A DNA stretch of 19,526 nucleotides from an uncultured Eubacteriales bacterium (GTDB lineage: Bacteria; Bacillota; Clostridia; Oscillospirales; Oscillospiraceae). The position numbers were made by a program, and so were the translations under genes. Below, piece by piece: positions 1 to 8,104 of the stretch. Numbering within the stretch: position 1 is the first letter of the stretch; each line of letters begins with the position of its first letter. The notes under the pieces are model-generated. The model searched no databases and was not told the origin of the DNA. It saw nothing but the letters and a program-made list of their open reading frames with translations. The stretch covers positions 1-19,526 of the forward strand of contig CABSBF010000033.1 in the NCBI GenBank assembly GCA_902475855.1, read 5' to 3'.

Positions 1-1
1 C

Positions 2-64
2 AAAACAGCAGCCGATAAATTGTATGAAATCACAAAATTTCAAAAAGAAACGGATAATAAATAA
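2..64 (+). CDS. possible C-terminal tail of an upstream gene (partial)
   Basis: An open frame enters from the left edge and stops at TAA 62-64. It encodes about 20 residues ending in KFQKETDNK, a charged composition typical of a protein tail. The stretch is AT-rich, unlike the GC-rich operon that follows, and no terminator is visible between it and the promoter at 83. Only 20 codons are visible, so the frame could be open by chance. No family can be assigned. Confidence 0.3.
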   Translation, partial: KTAADKLYEITKFQKETDNK

Positions 65-82
65 AGAATAATAGCAGAAGTC

Positions 83-112
83 TTGACAAAGAAAAAAGCA
101 CGATGCTATAAT
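83..112 (+). promoter_or_regulatory. sigma-A promoter of the nucleoside phosphorylase/oxamate operon
   Basis: A perfect -35 TTGACA (83-88) and a perfect -10 TATAAT (107-112) are separated by 18 bp. A TG one base before the -10 gives an extended -10 (TGCTATAAT). The predicted start site is near 119, inside the palindrome at 113-128. A strong core promoter with an overlapping operator fits control by repression. Confidence 0.85.
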
Positions 113-128
113 GATAAAACGAATTATC
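113..128. promoter_or_regulatory. LacI-type operator 1
   Basis: The 16-bp sequence GATAAAACGAATTATC is an imperfect palindrome (12 of 16 positions symmetric) with a central CG. It lies immediately after the -10 box, covering the predicted start site. Its left half GATAAAAC is identical to a half-site of the operator at 13229-13244, and the site matches the pattern at 13007-13022. The central CG and AAAC core are typical of LacI/PurR-family sites, and a LacI-family gene lies at 15400. Confidence 0.7.
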
Positions 129-142
129 AAAGGAGGGACACT

Positions 143-967
143 ATGTTAACAAAAGATGGCCTGCAATTCCACGTCCATCTGAAGGAAGGCGACATCGGCC
201 GCTATGTGCTTCTGCCTGGAGATCCCGGCCGCTGCGAGGGCATCGCAAGTCTGTTTGACTCTCCTCGGAAGGTCATGTACAATCGTGAATATCTGACCTA
301 TACTGGAACGATCGATGGCGTAAAGGTCAGCGTGACCTCTACCGGCATCGGCGGTCCGTCTGCATCAATTGCCATGCAGGAGCTTTCCGCAATCGGCGCT
401 GACACCTTTATCCGGGTCGGCACGGGAGGCAGCCTGAATCCGCGCGTCCAGTTGGGCGACGCAGTAATTGCCAGCGGCGCAATCCGGATGGAGGGAACAA
501 GCAAGGAATATATGCAGCCGGAATTTCCTGCCGTTGCAAGCTTCGAGGTCGTTGACGCGCTTGAGCGGGCGGCACGGCAGCACTTTGACCCCGTCCTCGA
601 GCTGCGCCACCACGTCGGCATTGTCAAATGCAAGGATGCCTATTACGGGCAGCACGAGCCCGAGCGCATGGGCGTTGAGGACGAACTATTCATGCGACAC
701 GAAAACTATGTCCGCGGCGGCGCGATTGCGGGTGAAATGGAGTCTGCGACCCTGTTTGTTGTTGCCTCTGTCCTGCGCGTGCGCTGCGGCGCAATCTTTA
801 TGATCGGCAACAACGTCCGCGGCAGTGACGAGCAAATGAACGCCGCGAAGCAGGGCGAATCCCAGCGCCGTTATTATGGAGGGCACCAGCGCGTTAATCA
901 GATTGCAATCGATGCGATCCGTCTGCTGATCCGGCGGGACGCGAAAGAAAACGGAGGAAAAGTATGA
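143..967 (+). CDS. udp: uridine phosphorylase-family nucleoside phosphorylase
   Basis: Predicted to split a nucleoside (uridine or a relative) with phosphate into base and ribose 1-phosphate in the cytoplasm. The 274-residue product carries the family landmarks: LPGDPGR at 24-30, R48, STGIGGPSASIA at 66-77, RVGT at 91-94 and GEMES at 197-201. By position these correspond to the E. coli Udp phosphate residues G26, R30, R48, R91 and T94 and the ribose residue E198. The base pocket shows GQH-PE-M at 169-176, a pattern I associate with Firmicutes members. The start is the ATG after AAAGGAGGG (129-137); a longer TTG frame from 83 would begin inside the -35 box. It is first in a coupled operon and overlaps the next gene by ATGA. 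The family is sure; the exact base preference is not. Confidence 0.88.
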   Translation: MLTKDGLQFHVHLKEGDIGRYVLLPGDPGRCEGIASLFDSPRKVMYNREYLTYTGTIDGVKVSVTSTGIGGPSASIAMQELSAIGADTFIRVGTGGSLNPRVQLGDAVIASGAIRMEGTSKEYMQPEFPAVASFEVVDALERAARQHFDPVLELRHHVGIVKCKDAYYGQHEPERMGVEDELFMRHENYVRGGAIAGEMESATLFVVASVLRVRCGAIFMIGNNVRGSDEQMNAAKQGESQRRYYGGHQRVNQIAIDAIRLLIRRDAKENGGKV

Positions 968-1704
968 GCTATTTAACACATTTTTGTTGCGAAAGTGAAA
1001 AAATCGGCCGCTATGCAATCTTGACCCAGTCCCCCGCGCACGCGCAGGCGCTTGCGCAGAGAATCGGCGCCGCCGCCGTCAGCAGGGGCGATCTGTACCA
1101 TATTTATACCGGAAAAATCAATGACCTGCCCGTCAGCGTGATCTCCTGCGGCATTGGCTCCCCCGCCGCCGCGCTCGCGCTCGAGGAGCTGGCGCTTTGC
1201 GGGGTGACGACCGTCCTTCGCGTTGGCACGGCGCAGCCGCTTGGCCGCAACAGCAAGCCCGGCGATGTGGTCATCGCAACGGCAGGCGTGAAGATGGACG
1301 GAACCTCCTCGGAATATGTCGTGACGGAATTTCCGGCGGTCGCAAATTTTGAAGTCACGCGCACACTTGTCGAGCAGGCGGAGAAGCAACTCGGCAAGGG
1401 CGGCTATCTGCTCGGCATTGTCGAGGGGCGCGACGTCTACACCCGCCGCAAGGATTTTGACCGCACGCTGGTCTCCGGGACCTGCATCTATGAAAAGGCG
1501 CTGAGCCGCGGAAACGTGCTGTGCTCGGACATGGAAACGGCGGCCGTTCTGGTTGTTGCGCGCTATCTTGGCATCCGCGCCGGGAGCATCGATCTGGTCG
1601 GGTCGGATGCGGCTCTGCTCGAGGGCTGCAATACCCTTGCGCTCTCTGCGCTGTCGCAGCTTTCGCAGACGGAAGGTCTTGAGGACGCGTGCCTGCTGAG
1701 CTGA
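964..1704 (+). CDS. divergent uridine phosphorylase paralogue lacking phosphate-binding residues
   Basis: The 246-residue product aligns along its length with the preceding phosphorylase, with shared blocks SCGIGSPAAALALEEL (61-76), RVGT (86-89), DGTSSEY--TEFPAVANFEV (112-131) and DMETAAVLVVA (189-199). Key positions have changed: the GDPGR loop reads TQSPAHA (21-27), the R48 equivalent is D43, the EME ribose motif is DME (189-191), and the GQH base loop is absent. R86 and T89 remain. It is about 28 residues shorter than its neighbour. It starts in an ATGA overlap and so should be made together with gene 1. It may be a non-catalytic partner in a mixed oligomer, a hydrolase, or an enzyme for another substrate. 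Family membership is firm; function is not. Confidence 0.75.
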   Translation: MSYLTHFCCESEKIGRYAILTQSPAHAQALAQRIGAAAVSRGDLYHIYTGKINDLPVSVISCGIGSPAAALALEELALCGVTTVLRVGTAQPLGRNSKPGDVVIATAGVKMDGTSSEYVVTEFPAVANFEVTRTLVEQAEKQLGKGGYLLGIVEGRDVYTRRKDFDRTLVSGTCIYEKALSRGNVLCSDMETAAVLVVARYLGIRAGSIDLVGSDAALLEGCNTLALSALSQLSQTEGLEDACLLS

Positions 1705-2492
1705 GACTCGTTCCCGCATCGGCGGAGGTGGGTACAGGAAGGGTTCACAGCGTATACCGCTCGACCGTCAATTTCACCTTGGACGGCAAGCTGTTCAGTC
1801 TGCAGGACAGTCTGGCAGAGTGCTCTCCGATCAGCTTTGTGGCGGCGCAGCCCGCGCTGCCGCCCTGCAAGGTCGGCCAGCGTGCCGTATGGGACGGGCA
1901 TCGGCTGCAAATCGGGACTTCGGTCTTTGACGCGGGAAGCGCCAAGCGCTTTTCCGGACGTCTGCCCGCCGCTCGGAGGCTTTCACTGCCGCAGGAGCTC
2001 CGTCTTCCGGCATCGCCCACCCTTTTCGGTGGAAGCTGCGCCAGTGACACCGAGGCAAGGCAGCTTTGCAGCCGAACCGCGCAGGCTCTTTTGCGGGGGG
2101 ATTGGCTCGCCGCAGCCGAGGCCGCCTGCGGGATGCTGGGGCTTGGCTGCGGACTGACGCCTTCCGGAGACGATTGGCTTTGCGGGCTTTTGGCGCTTTT
2201 GCATTTTGCGGCAGTACGGGTGGACACCGCAGCGTTTTTATCGGCCTTATGCAGCCGTTTGAGTGTCCGTCTGCACGAGACCAACGATGTCAGCGCCCGT
2301 TTTTTGGAGGCGGCGTGCGCGGGAAGCTTCAGTGCGCCGCTCTGCGCACTGTTTTGTGCATGGAACAATGCAGATGCAGATGCCTTCGACTGCGCTGTTT
2401 TGCGTCTGCTTCGCCTAGGACATTCCTCCGGCGCGGATACCCTCGAAGGAATCCGGTTTATTTATCATCACTTGAACAGCGGTAGGGAGTAA
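1689..2492 (+). CDS. allH: DUF2877 protein, AllH-like oxamate carbamoyltransferase subunit
   Basis: The 267-residue product carries the DUF2877 signature LGLGCGLTPSGDDWLCGLLALLHF at about 151-174 and a C-terminal GHSSGADTLEGI block. In E. coli AllH (YlbF) is one of three proteins, with AllF (FdrA) and AllG (YlbE), reported to make up oxamate carbamoyltransferase, which interconverts oxalurate plus phosphate with oxamate plus carbamoyl phosphate. The two partners follow directly here. The chosen GTG start (1689) overlaps the previous gene by 16 bp, with GAGG at 1681-1684 as a weak ribosome site; no in-frame ATG lies near. The family call is good; the substrate rests on E. coli. Confidence 0.78.
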   Translation: MPAELRLVPASAEVGTGRVHSVYRSTVNFTLDGKLFSLQDSLAECSPISFVAAQPALPPCKVGQRAVWDGHRLQIGTSVFDAGSAKRFSGRLPAARRLSLPQELRLPASPTLFGGSCASDTEARQLCSRTAQALLRGDWLAAAEAACGMLGLGCGLTPSGDDWLCGLLALLHFAAVRVDTAAFLSALCSRLSVRLHETNDVSARFLEAACAGSFSAPLCALFCAWNNADADAFDCAVLRLLRLGHSSGADTLEGIRFIYHHLNSGRE

Positions 2493-2496
2493 TCAT

Positions 2497-4014
2497 ATGG
2501 TACAATTTGTCAGGGTGCGCGAGAGCACCTATTATGATTCCGTCACACTGATGCTGATCTCCAGCAAGCTGGCGGAGCTTTCGCAAATCAAAGAAGCGGC
2601 AGTCATGATGGGCACCGAGCACAACAAGCGGCTCATGCTGCAATCCGGCGTTTTGGACGAGGAAAACGCGCGGAGAATCAAGCCAAACGATTTGGTCATC
2701 GGGATTCTCGGCGAGACCCGGCAGGCTGTGGATGAGGCGCTGAAGCAGTTAGACACTCTAATGCAGGAGAAGGATGCTGGAGACGAGGCGCAGGACACAC
2801 TGGTCTGCTCGGTGGAGGCAGCCTGCGAACGGCTTGGCTCGGCAAACCTCAGCATTATTTCCGTGCCCGGCACCTATGCGGGACGCGAGGCGCAGCGCGC
2901 CATGGAGCACGGGCTTCACGTGCTCCTGTTCAGCGACAACGTCGATCTAGAGACGGAAAACCGTCTGAAGGATTATGCGCTTGCGCACGGGCTTCTGATG
3001 ATGGGTCCCGATTGCGGCACAGCAATCGTCAACGGCGTGGCGCTTGGCTTTGCCAACCGTGTGCGCCGGGGAAAAATCGGCCTGGTCGCTGCAGCCGGAA
3101 CGGGTCTTCAGGAGGTCACGACCCTCATCCATCGCATGGGTGGCGGCGTGTCCCAGGCGCTCGGCACAGGCGGACGGGACGGAAAGGACGCCGTCGGAGG
3201 CAAAATGCTACTGCAATGTCTGAGTGCTCTTGAGCAGGACGAGAAAACCGAGGTCATTGGCATCGTCAGCAAACCTCTGGGCGAAAAAACGCTTGCGCTG
3301 CTGCAGCAGCGGCTACAGACGCTGAAAAAGCCCGTGGTCGCATGCTTCCTCGGCGCACCGAAGCAGGACGCCGGGCGCTACGCCGCCACACTGGAGGATT
3401 GCGCACGTATGCTCTGCTCACTGGCCGGCTACAACCCCTTGCTTGCGCAGGAGGCTCTGCCGGTCAAGGTGTCCTTTGCGCCGCAGCAGAAGTATTTGCG
3501 CGGCCTGTACACCGGTGGAACACTCTGCTATGAAACGCTGCTACTTCTGAAGCAATGCGGTATTGCATGCAATTCCAACATTTCGCTCAATGCCTCGTCG
3601 GCGCTGGCGGATCCGGAGCACAGCAGAGCGCATACGCTTGTGGACATGGGCGACGATTATTTCACTAATGGTATGCCGCATCCGATGATAGACCCGCGCC
3701 TGCGGACGGAGCGCATTCTTCGAGAGGTTCGCGACCCAGAGACCGCGGTCGTTTTGCTGGACTGTGTGCTCGGCTATGGCAGCAACGCCGATCCGGCGGG
3801 CGAGCTTGCCCAGGCGCTTCGCAGTGCAATGGCGGAGCGGAAGGCTCCAGGCAAGGTCGTGTTTGTCGCCTCAATCTGCGGAACAGACGAGGACATCCAG
3901 TGCCGCGACCGTCAGAAGAAGATTCTTGAGGATTGCGGCGTGATCGTAGCGCAGAGCAACGCGCGCTCCGCCTTCTATGCGGCAGAGCTGCTGAAAGGAG
4001 TGAGCAAAGCATGA
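2497..4014 (+). CDS. fdrA: FdrA/AllF, acyl-CoA-synthetase-like subunit of oxamate carbamoyltransferase
   Basis: The 505-residue product matches FdrA throughout: MMGT near 37-40, SVPGTYAGREAQRAME (122-137), FSDNV (145-149), MGPDCGTAIVNG (169-180), a Rossmann-type segment KIGLVAAAGTG-QE (193-206), GTGGRDGKDAVGG (223-235), GLYTGGTL (336-343), GDDYFTNGMPHPMIDP (385-400) and LDCVLGYGSNADPA (421-434). The fold resembles succinyl-CoA synthetase alpha, but the role is in carbamoyl transfer with AllG and AllH. ATG 2497 follows a GGGAG site, 4 bp after the previous stop, and the end overlaps the next gene by ATGA. From memory E. coli FdrA is about 50 residues longer; its extra tail resembles the first part of the DUF1116 protein encoded next here. 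Confidence 0.88.
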   Translation: MVQFVRVRESTYYDSVTLMLISSKLAELSQIKEAAVMMGTEHNKRLMLQSGVLDEENARRIKPNDLVIGILGETRQAVDEALKQLDTLMQEKDAGDEAQDTLVCSVEAACERLGSANLSIISVPGTYAGREAQRAMEHGLHVLLFSDNVDLETENRLKDYALAHGLLMMGPDCGTAIVNGVALGFANRVRRGKIGLVAAAGTGLQEVTTLIHRMGGGVSQALGTGGRDGKDAVGGKMLLQCLSALEQDEKTEVIGIVSKPLGEKTLALLQQRLQTLKKPVVACFLGAPKQDAGRYAATLEDCARMLCSLAGYNPLLAQEALPVKVSFAPQQKYLRGLYTGGTLCYETLLLLKQCGIACNSNISLNASSALADPEHSRAHTLVDMGDDYFTNGMPHPMIDPRLRTERILREVRDPETAVVLLDCVLGYGSNADPAGELAQALRSAMAERKAPGKVVFVASICGTDEDIQCRDRQKKILEDCGVIVAQSNARSAFYAAELLKGVSKA

Positions 4015-5426
4015 TTGATGCAACCAATCTGTTTTCGTCTGAGCTGCACGTCGTCAATCTCGGTCTAGAGACCTTTCATGACGCACTGGTTGCCCAGAGG
4101 GTTACAAGCTGTCAGGTAGACTGGAAGCCGCCCGCGGGCGGTGACGAGCACATGCTCCGACTGCTGGACAGCCTTGACCGGAGGAAGATAGAAGAAGCAA
4201 ACCAAATCGCGCTAGAGCGCATTCTGGCCGCCGAGCCAGAGCTGACGGACGTTCGCTACGCGCATGAGGTGCTTGACGGACTGGATGAGTTCACCATCGG
4301 CCACGCAGGACCGCCCCTGACCTGGGACGAAATGTCCGGACCGATGAGGGGCGCCGTGATGGGTGCCGCGGTTTACGAAGAAATGTGTGAGCGTCTTGAG
4401 GACGTTGAGCCCATGGTGCGTGCCGGGAAAATCAAATTCCGCCACAACCACGAGATGGGCTGCGTCGGTCCGATGACCGGTATGATTACGCGTTCCATGC
4501 CGCTGTGGGTCGTGCGCAATACAACGTACGGCAATGTCGCTTACAGCACCTTCAACGAGGGGCTCGGCAAGGTCATGCGCTTCGGTGCGAACGGGCCAGA
4601 GGTAATCGCGCGTCTGCGCTGGCTAGAAAAAACGCTTGCCCCGGCGATGAAGGCGGCTCTGGCTCTTTCCGGGCCGATCTCACTGAAGGTCATGATCAGC
4701 AAGGCGCTGGCGATGGGCGACGAAATGCATCAGCGCAACATCGCGGCCTCCTGCCTGTTTGTGCGCACCTTGGCACCGTGGCTGGTGCGCTGTGTTAAGG
4801 ATTCGCAGGCTCTGGCCGAGGTCATGGAGTTTATCTCAGGCAACGACCAGTTTTTCCTAAATCTCGCGATGGCGGCAGGAAAGGCGACCATGGATCCGGT
4901 CAAAAACATCCCATACAGCACGGTCGTGACCGCAATGAGCCGAAACGGGACCAATTTCGGCATCAAAATCAGCGCGCTCGGAGATCGCTGGTTTCAGGCT
5001 CCCGTGCTGATGCCGAAGGGACTTTATTTCCCAGGCTACAGCGAAAAGGACGCCAACCCGGACATGGGCGACAGCGCGATCTGTGAGACCTTCGGCATCG
5101 GCGGCGTAGCGATGGCCTCCGCGCCGGCAGTTGTGCGCTTTGTGGGCGCAAAATCCGTGGCCGAGGCAATGCGCTATTCGCGCCAGATGCAGCAGATTGC
5201 CGTCGGGCTGAACAACGCATACATCATGCCGACCATGAACTTTGTCGGAACAGCGACCGGCTTAGACGCGAAAAAAATCGTAGAGACCGGGATTCTTCCC
5301 GTGATCAACACCGGCATGGCGCATAAGCAAGCCGGCATCGGTCAGGTGGGCGCCGGTATCGTATTTGCACCGCCAGACTGCTTCTCCAAGGCAATGCAGG
5401 CCTTTGCGGCGGAGTACGGCGCATGA
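4011..5426 (+). CDS. allG: DUF1116 protein, AllG-like oxamate carbamoyltransferase subunit
   Basis: The 471-residue product is a full-length DUF1116 (YahG/YlbE/AllG) protein. Landmarks are IKFRHNHEMGCVGPMTGMIT (141-160), a W-V-NTTYGN-AYSTFNEGLGKVMRFG block (166-192), an AMGDEMHQRN motif, SRNGTNFGI, and FPGYSEKDANPDMGDSAI followed by ETFGIGG. In E. coli AllG acts with AllF and AllH; the conserved His, Glu and Asn residues make it a likely catalytic subunit (inference). The start is the ATG inside the ATGA overlap with fdrA; a longer frame from 3933 would run deep into fdrA. The 3' end overlaps the permease gene by ATGA, so supply of the complex and transporter appears coupled. Confidence 0.86.
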   Translation: MIDATNLFSSELHVVNLGLETFHDALVAQRVTSCQVDWKPPAGGDEHMLRLLDSLDRRKIEEANQIALERILAAEPELTDVRYAHEVLDGLDEFTIGHAGPPLTWDEMSGPMRGAVMGAAVYEEMCERLEDVEPMVRAGKIKFRHNHEMGCVGPMTGMITRSMPLWVVRNTTYGNVAYSTFNEGLGKVMRFGANGPEVIARLRWLEKTLAPAMKAALALSGPISLKVMISKALAMGDEMHQRNIAASCLFVRTLAPWLVRCVKDSQALAEVMEFISGNDQFFLNLAMAAGKATMDPVKNIPYSTVVTAMSRNGTNFGIKISALGDRWFQAPVLMPKGLYFPGYSEKDANPDMGDSAICETFGIGGVAMASAPAVVRFVGAKSVAEAMRYSRQMQQIAVGLNNAYIMPTMNFVGTATGLDAKKIVETGILPVINTGMAHKQAGIGQVGAGIVFAPPDCFSKAMQAFAAEYGA

Positions 5427-7018
5427 AGCTGAGCGTCGTTTCCTGTCTACTGTCGGCACTGCCGCTGCTGGTTCTCATCGCGCTGCTGATTTGGCGGAAA
5501 TGGCCTGCCAGCCGCGCCGCGCCGGTCACGCTGGCGCTGAGTCTGGTTCTTGCGTTGACTTATTTTCGCTGCGGCCTGCCACTGCTTGCACAGGAGGCTC
5601 TGAAAGGTCTCTGGAACGCCATGGCAATTTTGCTGGTGGTATTCACCGCGGTGCTTTTGTATGAGATTTCCAACGCGGCGGGCGCGTTTGAGGCCACGCA
5701 ACAGGGCTTACAGCGACTAACGCAGCACGAATTGCTGCTTCTGCTGCTGCTAGGCTATGTTTTTCCGAGTTTTTTGCAAGGAATCACTGGTTTCGGCGTA
5801 GCGGTCGCCGTAGGTGCGCCTCTGTTGGTCGGCATAGGCGTGCAGCCCCTATGGGCAGTGATCTGTGTTCTGCTTGCTCATTCCTGGGGTGGAACCTTCG
5901 GTACACTCGGGTTGGCTTGGCTTGCTCTGACAGAAAACGCTCCGGGCGAAGCCCATGCGGCAGCGGCACTGACCGCAGGTCTGCTGATTTGGATCATCAA
6001 TTTAGCGGGCGCTGTCTGCCTGTGCTGGTTTTACGGCAAGGGCAGGGCGCTGCGTGAGGGTTTGCCTGCCGCTCTGTGTATCAGCCTTATTCACGGCGGC
6101 GGCCAGCTTCTTCTGGCGCAGTACAGCGATACGCTGGCGTGCTTCCTCCCTGCTTTGGCAGCCTTCATCGCCGTTCTCCTTTTATGCAAGACAAAGCGCT
6201 ATCGCCAGCCGTGGCGACTGGACGACAGCCCGATCATCCGGCGCGTCGGGGAAGCTGCACAGCCGCAGGCCGGTATGCACTTCGGCCGTGCCTTGGCACC
6301 CTACTGCTTTTTGGCTGCCGTGGCGCTGTGCTGCCTGCTTATTAAGCCGTTTCACGCGCTTTTGTCCCGTGTGACCGTCTCCCTCTCCTTCCCCGCCGGA
6401 GAAACGGGGCTCGGGTACCAAACAGCGGCCGCAGAGTGCTTCTCCCCCTTTTCCCCTCTGATGCATCCGAGCTTTTTCCTGCTGCTGAGCTGTCTTTTTT
6501 CCTGCTTTGTTTTTCGCCGGACGCTTAGCTGCTCAGCGCTGCGCGGTGCGGTGCGGCGGACGCTGAAAAAGACCGTCCCGAGCGCCGTCTCCGTGGTTTG
6601 CTTCCTGCTGACCTCCAAGGTCATGGGGTGCAGCGGGCAGGTCGAGCTACTGGCGCAGAGCTTCGTCCGTCTATTTGGGCGGGCGTATCCTCTAGTAGCG
6701 CCGCTTATCGGTCTGCTGGGCTCGTTTGTAACAAGCAGCAATATGGCCTCAAACATCCTGTTTGGACGCTTTCAAACAACGACGGCAGCTCTGCTCGACC
6801 TGAATTCCGGGATTCTTCTCGGCGCACAGACGGCCGGTGGCGCAGCCGGAAATGCAATTTGTCCGGGCAACGTCGTCCTCGGCTGCACGACAGCCGAGCT
6901 ACCCGGAGGCGAGGGCGAGGTGCTTCGGCGCGTCCTGCCTGTGACGGCCGTTACCGCGCTGCTGTGCGGTGCGACAGCCTTCCTTCTTACCCATATTCTC
7001 CCTGACAGCGGGGCATAA
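5423..7018 (+). CDS. LctP-family monocarboxylate permease
   Basis: The 531-residue, strongly hydrophobic protein is an L-lactate permease-family (LctP) transporter of the cytoplasmic membrane with roughly a dozen membrane segments. Diagnostic blocks are FLQGITGFGVAVAVGAPLLV (117-136), HSWGGTFGTLGLAW (153-166), SSNMASNILFGRFQ (438-451) and QTAGGAAGNAICPGNVVLG (469-487). The family moves lactate and glycolate with protons. Here coupling to the AllFGH-like genes suggests a related small carboxylate such as oxamate, glyoxylate or a ureido acid; this is an inference. ATG 5423 lies in an ATGA overlap with the DUF1116 gene. It is the last gene of the operon and is followed by a stem-loop at 7028. 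Confidence 0.85.
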   Translation: MKLSVVSCLLSALPLLVLIALLIWRKWPASRAAPVTLALSLVLALTYFRCGLPLLAQEALKGLWNAMAILLVVFTAVLLYEISNAAGAFEATQQGLQRLTQHELLLLLLLGYVFPSFLQGITGFGVAVAVGAPLLVGIGVQPLWAVICVLLAHSWGGTFGTLGLAWLALTENAPGEAHAAAALTAGLLIWIINLAGAVCLCWFYGKGRALREGLPAALCISLIHGGGQLLLAQYSDTLACFLPALAAFIAVLLLCKTKRYRQPWRLDDSPIIRRVGEAAQPQAGMHFGRALAPYCFLAAVALCCLLIKPFHALLSRVTVSLSFPAGETGLGYQTAAAECFSPFSPLMHPSFFLLLSCLFSCFVFRRTLSCSALRGAVRRTLKKTVPSAVSVVCFLLTSKVMGCSGQVELLAQSFVRLFGRAYPLVAPLIGLLGSFVTSSNMASNILFGRFQTTTAALLDLNSGILLGAQTAGGAAGNAICPGNVVLGCTTAELPGGEGEVLRRVLPVTAVTALLCGATAFLLTHILPDSGA

Positions 7019-7027
7019 AGTAAGACT

Positions 7028-7057
7028 CACCCGGCAGCCTTTACATGCTGCCGGGTG
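7028..7057. terminator. stem-loop terminator between convergent operons
   Basis: CACCCGGCAGC (7028-7038) pairs perfectly with GCTGCCGGGTG (7047-7057), giving an 11-bp GC-rich stem with an 8-nt loop. It lies 9 bp after the permease stop and 26 bp from the end of the converging gene, so it can serve both directions. Neither side has a good T tract, so termination may be weak or factor-assisted. Confidence 0.65.
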
Positions 7058-7083
7058 CATTTATGAGATGAAGAAAATGAAAA

Positions 7084-8091
7084 TCAGATTACTTCAAGCC
7101 GGTAGATCAGAGGGCAGCCGGCAGCGCGCGCAGGACACAAAAACTCCAGCGTGTTTTCGTCTATCTGGCGGGGGCAGACGCTGAACGGGCAGATCCCGGA
7201 CTCCGTGTGAATCACCTCAAAGCCATTTCCGAAATCCGCAAGGAACACAATACGCTGCTCTGCCTCCAATTCGCCCGCGACGGCGACGGGAATCCCTCCA
7301 ACACGGCCAAGCCATGCGGTGTGCCCCCAAGACAGAGGCTCGCTGAAGATACGCTCTCCCGTGCGGCGGTAGATGGAAAACCTGTTTCCGTGGAAGCCGT
7401 CCACGGCCGCGATGGTGTCTTCAAAAACGGTGAGGTCGCCGATTTCAAAGTCAAACAGTCTTTCGATCTGCCAGCCCGTATGCGGCGTCAGCGGCGCGCT
7501 CACGGCATAGGTTCCCTCCGACGCAGAGAAGAAAAACGTCTCCCTGCCATCCAAAAGTCCGCGGCAAAAGCCGTGATTCTTTGTCAGCGGATAGAGTATA
7601 CGCGTAAAGTTCCAGTCGCCGACCGCAGGATCCTCGGGGATGGGTGAGGCCCAGACTGCACCCGGATGCGACCAGTCCTCCTTAAAATCCTTCGGCCCCG
7701 AGAGGGTGGCGCACAGAAGATAACGGCAGCCGCCGCTCTGCGCAACGGCAATCTTATGCAAAAAGGGCATGTCGAAGCAGTGCTCCTGCCGCCAGTGCTC
7801 CCCCTCCTTGACAATGCGCACAAGGCAGGAGTTTTCGCATTGAAATTCCGGCAGAAAGCCCTGAATCGCAAAGTAGGAATTCCCGTCCGCAGGGCAGAAG
7901 GTCTGTGCGCCCCAGTTCGCAGGCCGGAAGTCCTGCCACACTGCCTGCTGCGGCGCATCGGCAGGAAAGGCAAGGCTGCTGCCGCGGCTTCCCGAGGCGC
8001 AGATCCCCCAACTTTCCCCGTCCAGCGGAAGATAGGCGACGGCGTAGGGGTTGTCCATGGCCGGAAGAACGGTTTTTGTAATACGGATCAT
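7084..8091 (-). CDS. conserved-looking protein of unknown function, possible beta-propeller
   Basis: The 335-residue product has no signal peptide or membrane segment. It is rich in aromatic residues and in short strand-turn patterns with recurring G, W and D, which suggests a beta-propeller-like fold. Notable blocks are FLHKIAVAQSGGCRYLLCATL (114-134), DW-HPG-VW (about 144-152), KNHGFCRG and DGFHGNRFSIYRRTGERIF. The ATG follows GGAGG with good spacing, 13 bp after the upstream permease stop, so it belongs to the BMP transporter operon. I do not recognise the family. The link to an importer suggests a cytosolic enzyme, epimerase-like protein or sensor acting on the imported compound, but nothing in the sequence decides this. 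Confidence 0.7.
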   Translation of the reverse strand: MIRITKTVLPAMDNPYAVAYLPLDGESWGICASGSRGSSLAFPADAPQQAVWQDFRPANWGAQTFCPADGNSYFAIQGFLPEFQCENSCLVRIVKEGEHWRQEHCFDMPFLHKIAVAQSGGCRYLLCATLSGPKDFKEDWSHPGAVWASPIPEDPAVGDWNFTRILYPLTKNHGFCRGLLDGRETFFFSASEGTYAVSAPLTPHTGWQIERLFDFEIGDLTVFEDTIAAVDGFHGNRFSIYRRTGERIFSEPLSWGHTAWLGRVGGIPVAVAGELEAEQRIVFLADFGNGFEVIHTESGICPFSVCPRQIDENTLEFLCPARAAGCPLIYRLEVI

Positions 8092-8104
8092 GCCGTTGCC
8101 TCCG

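Noticed and set aside
83..142. Upstream TTG start extending the first phosphorylase by 20 codons
   Set aside because: The TTG is part of the -35 box, and a strong AAAGGAGGG with good spacing precedes the ATG at 143.
641..670. Loss of the uracil-binding Arg (E. coli Udp R168) in the first phosphorylase as a sign of new specificity
   Set aside because: The GQH-PE-M pattern seen here matches what I recall for Firmicutes uridine phosphorylases, so the change is probably normal for the subfamily.
973..1719. 248-codon minus-strand frame over the second phosphorylase
   Set aside because: Arg/Ala-rich shadow of a gene with clear homology to its upstream neighbour.
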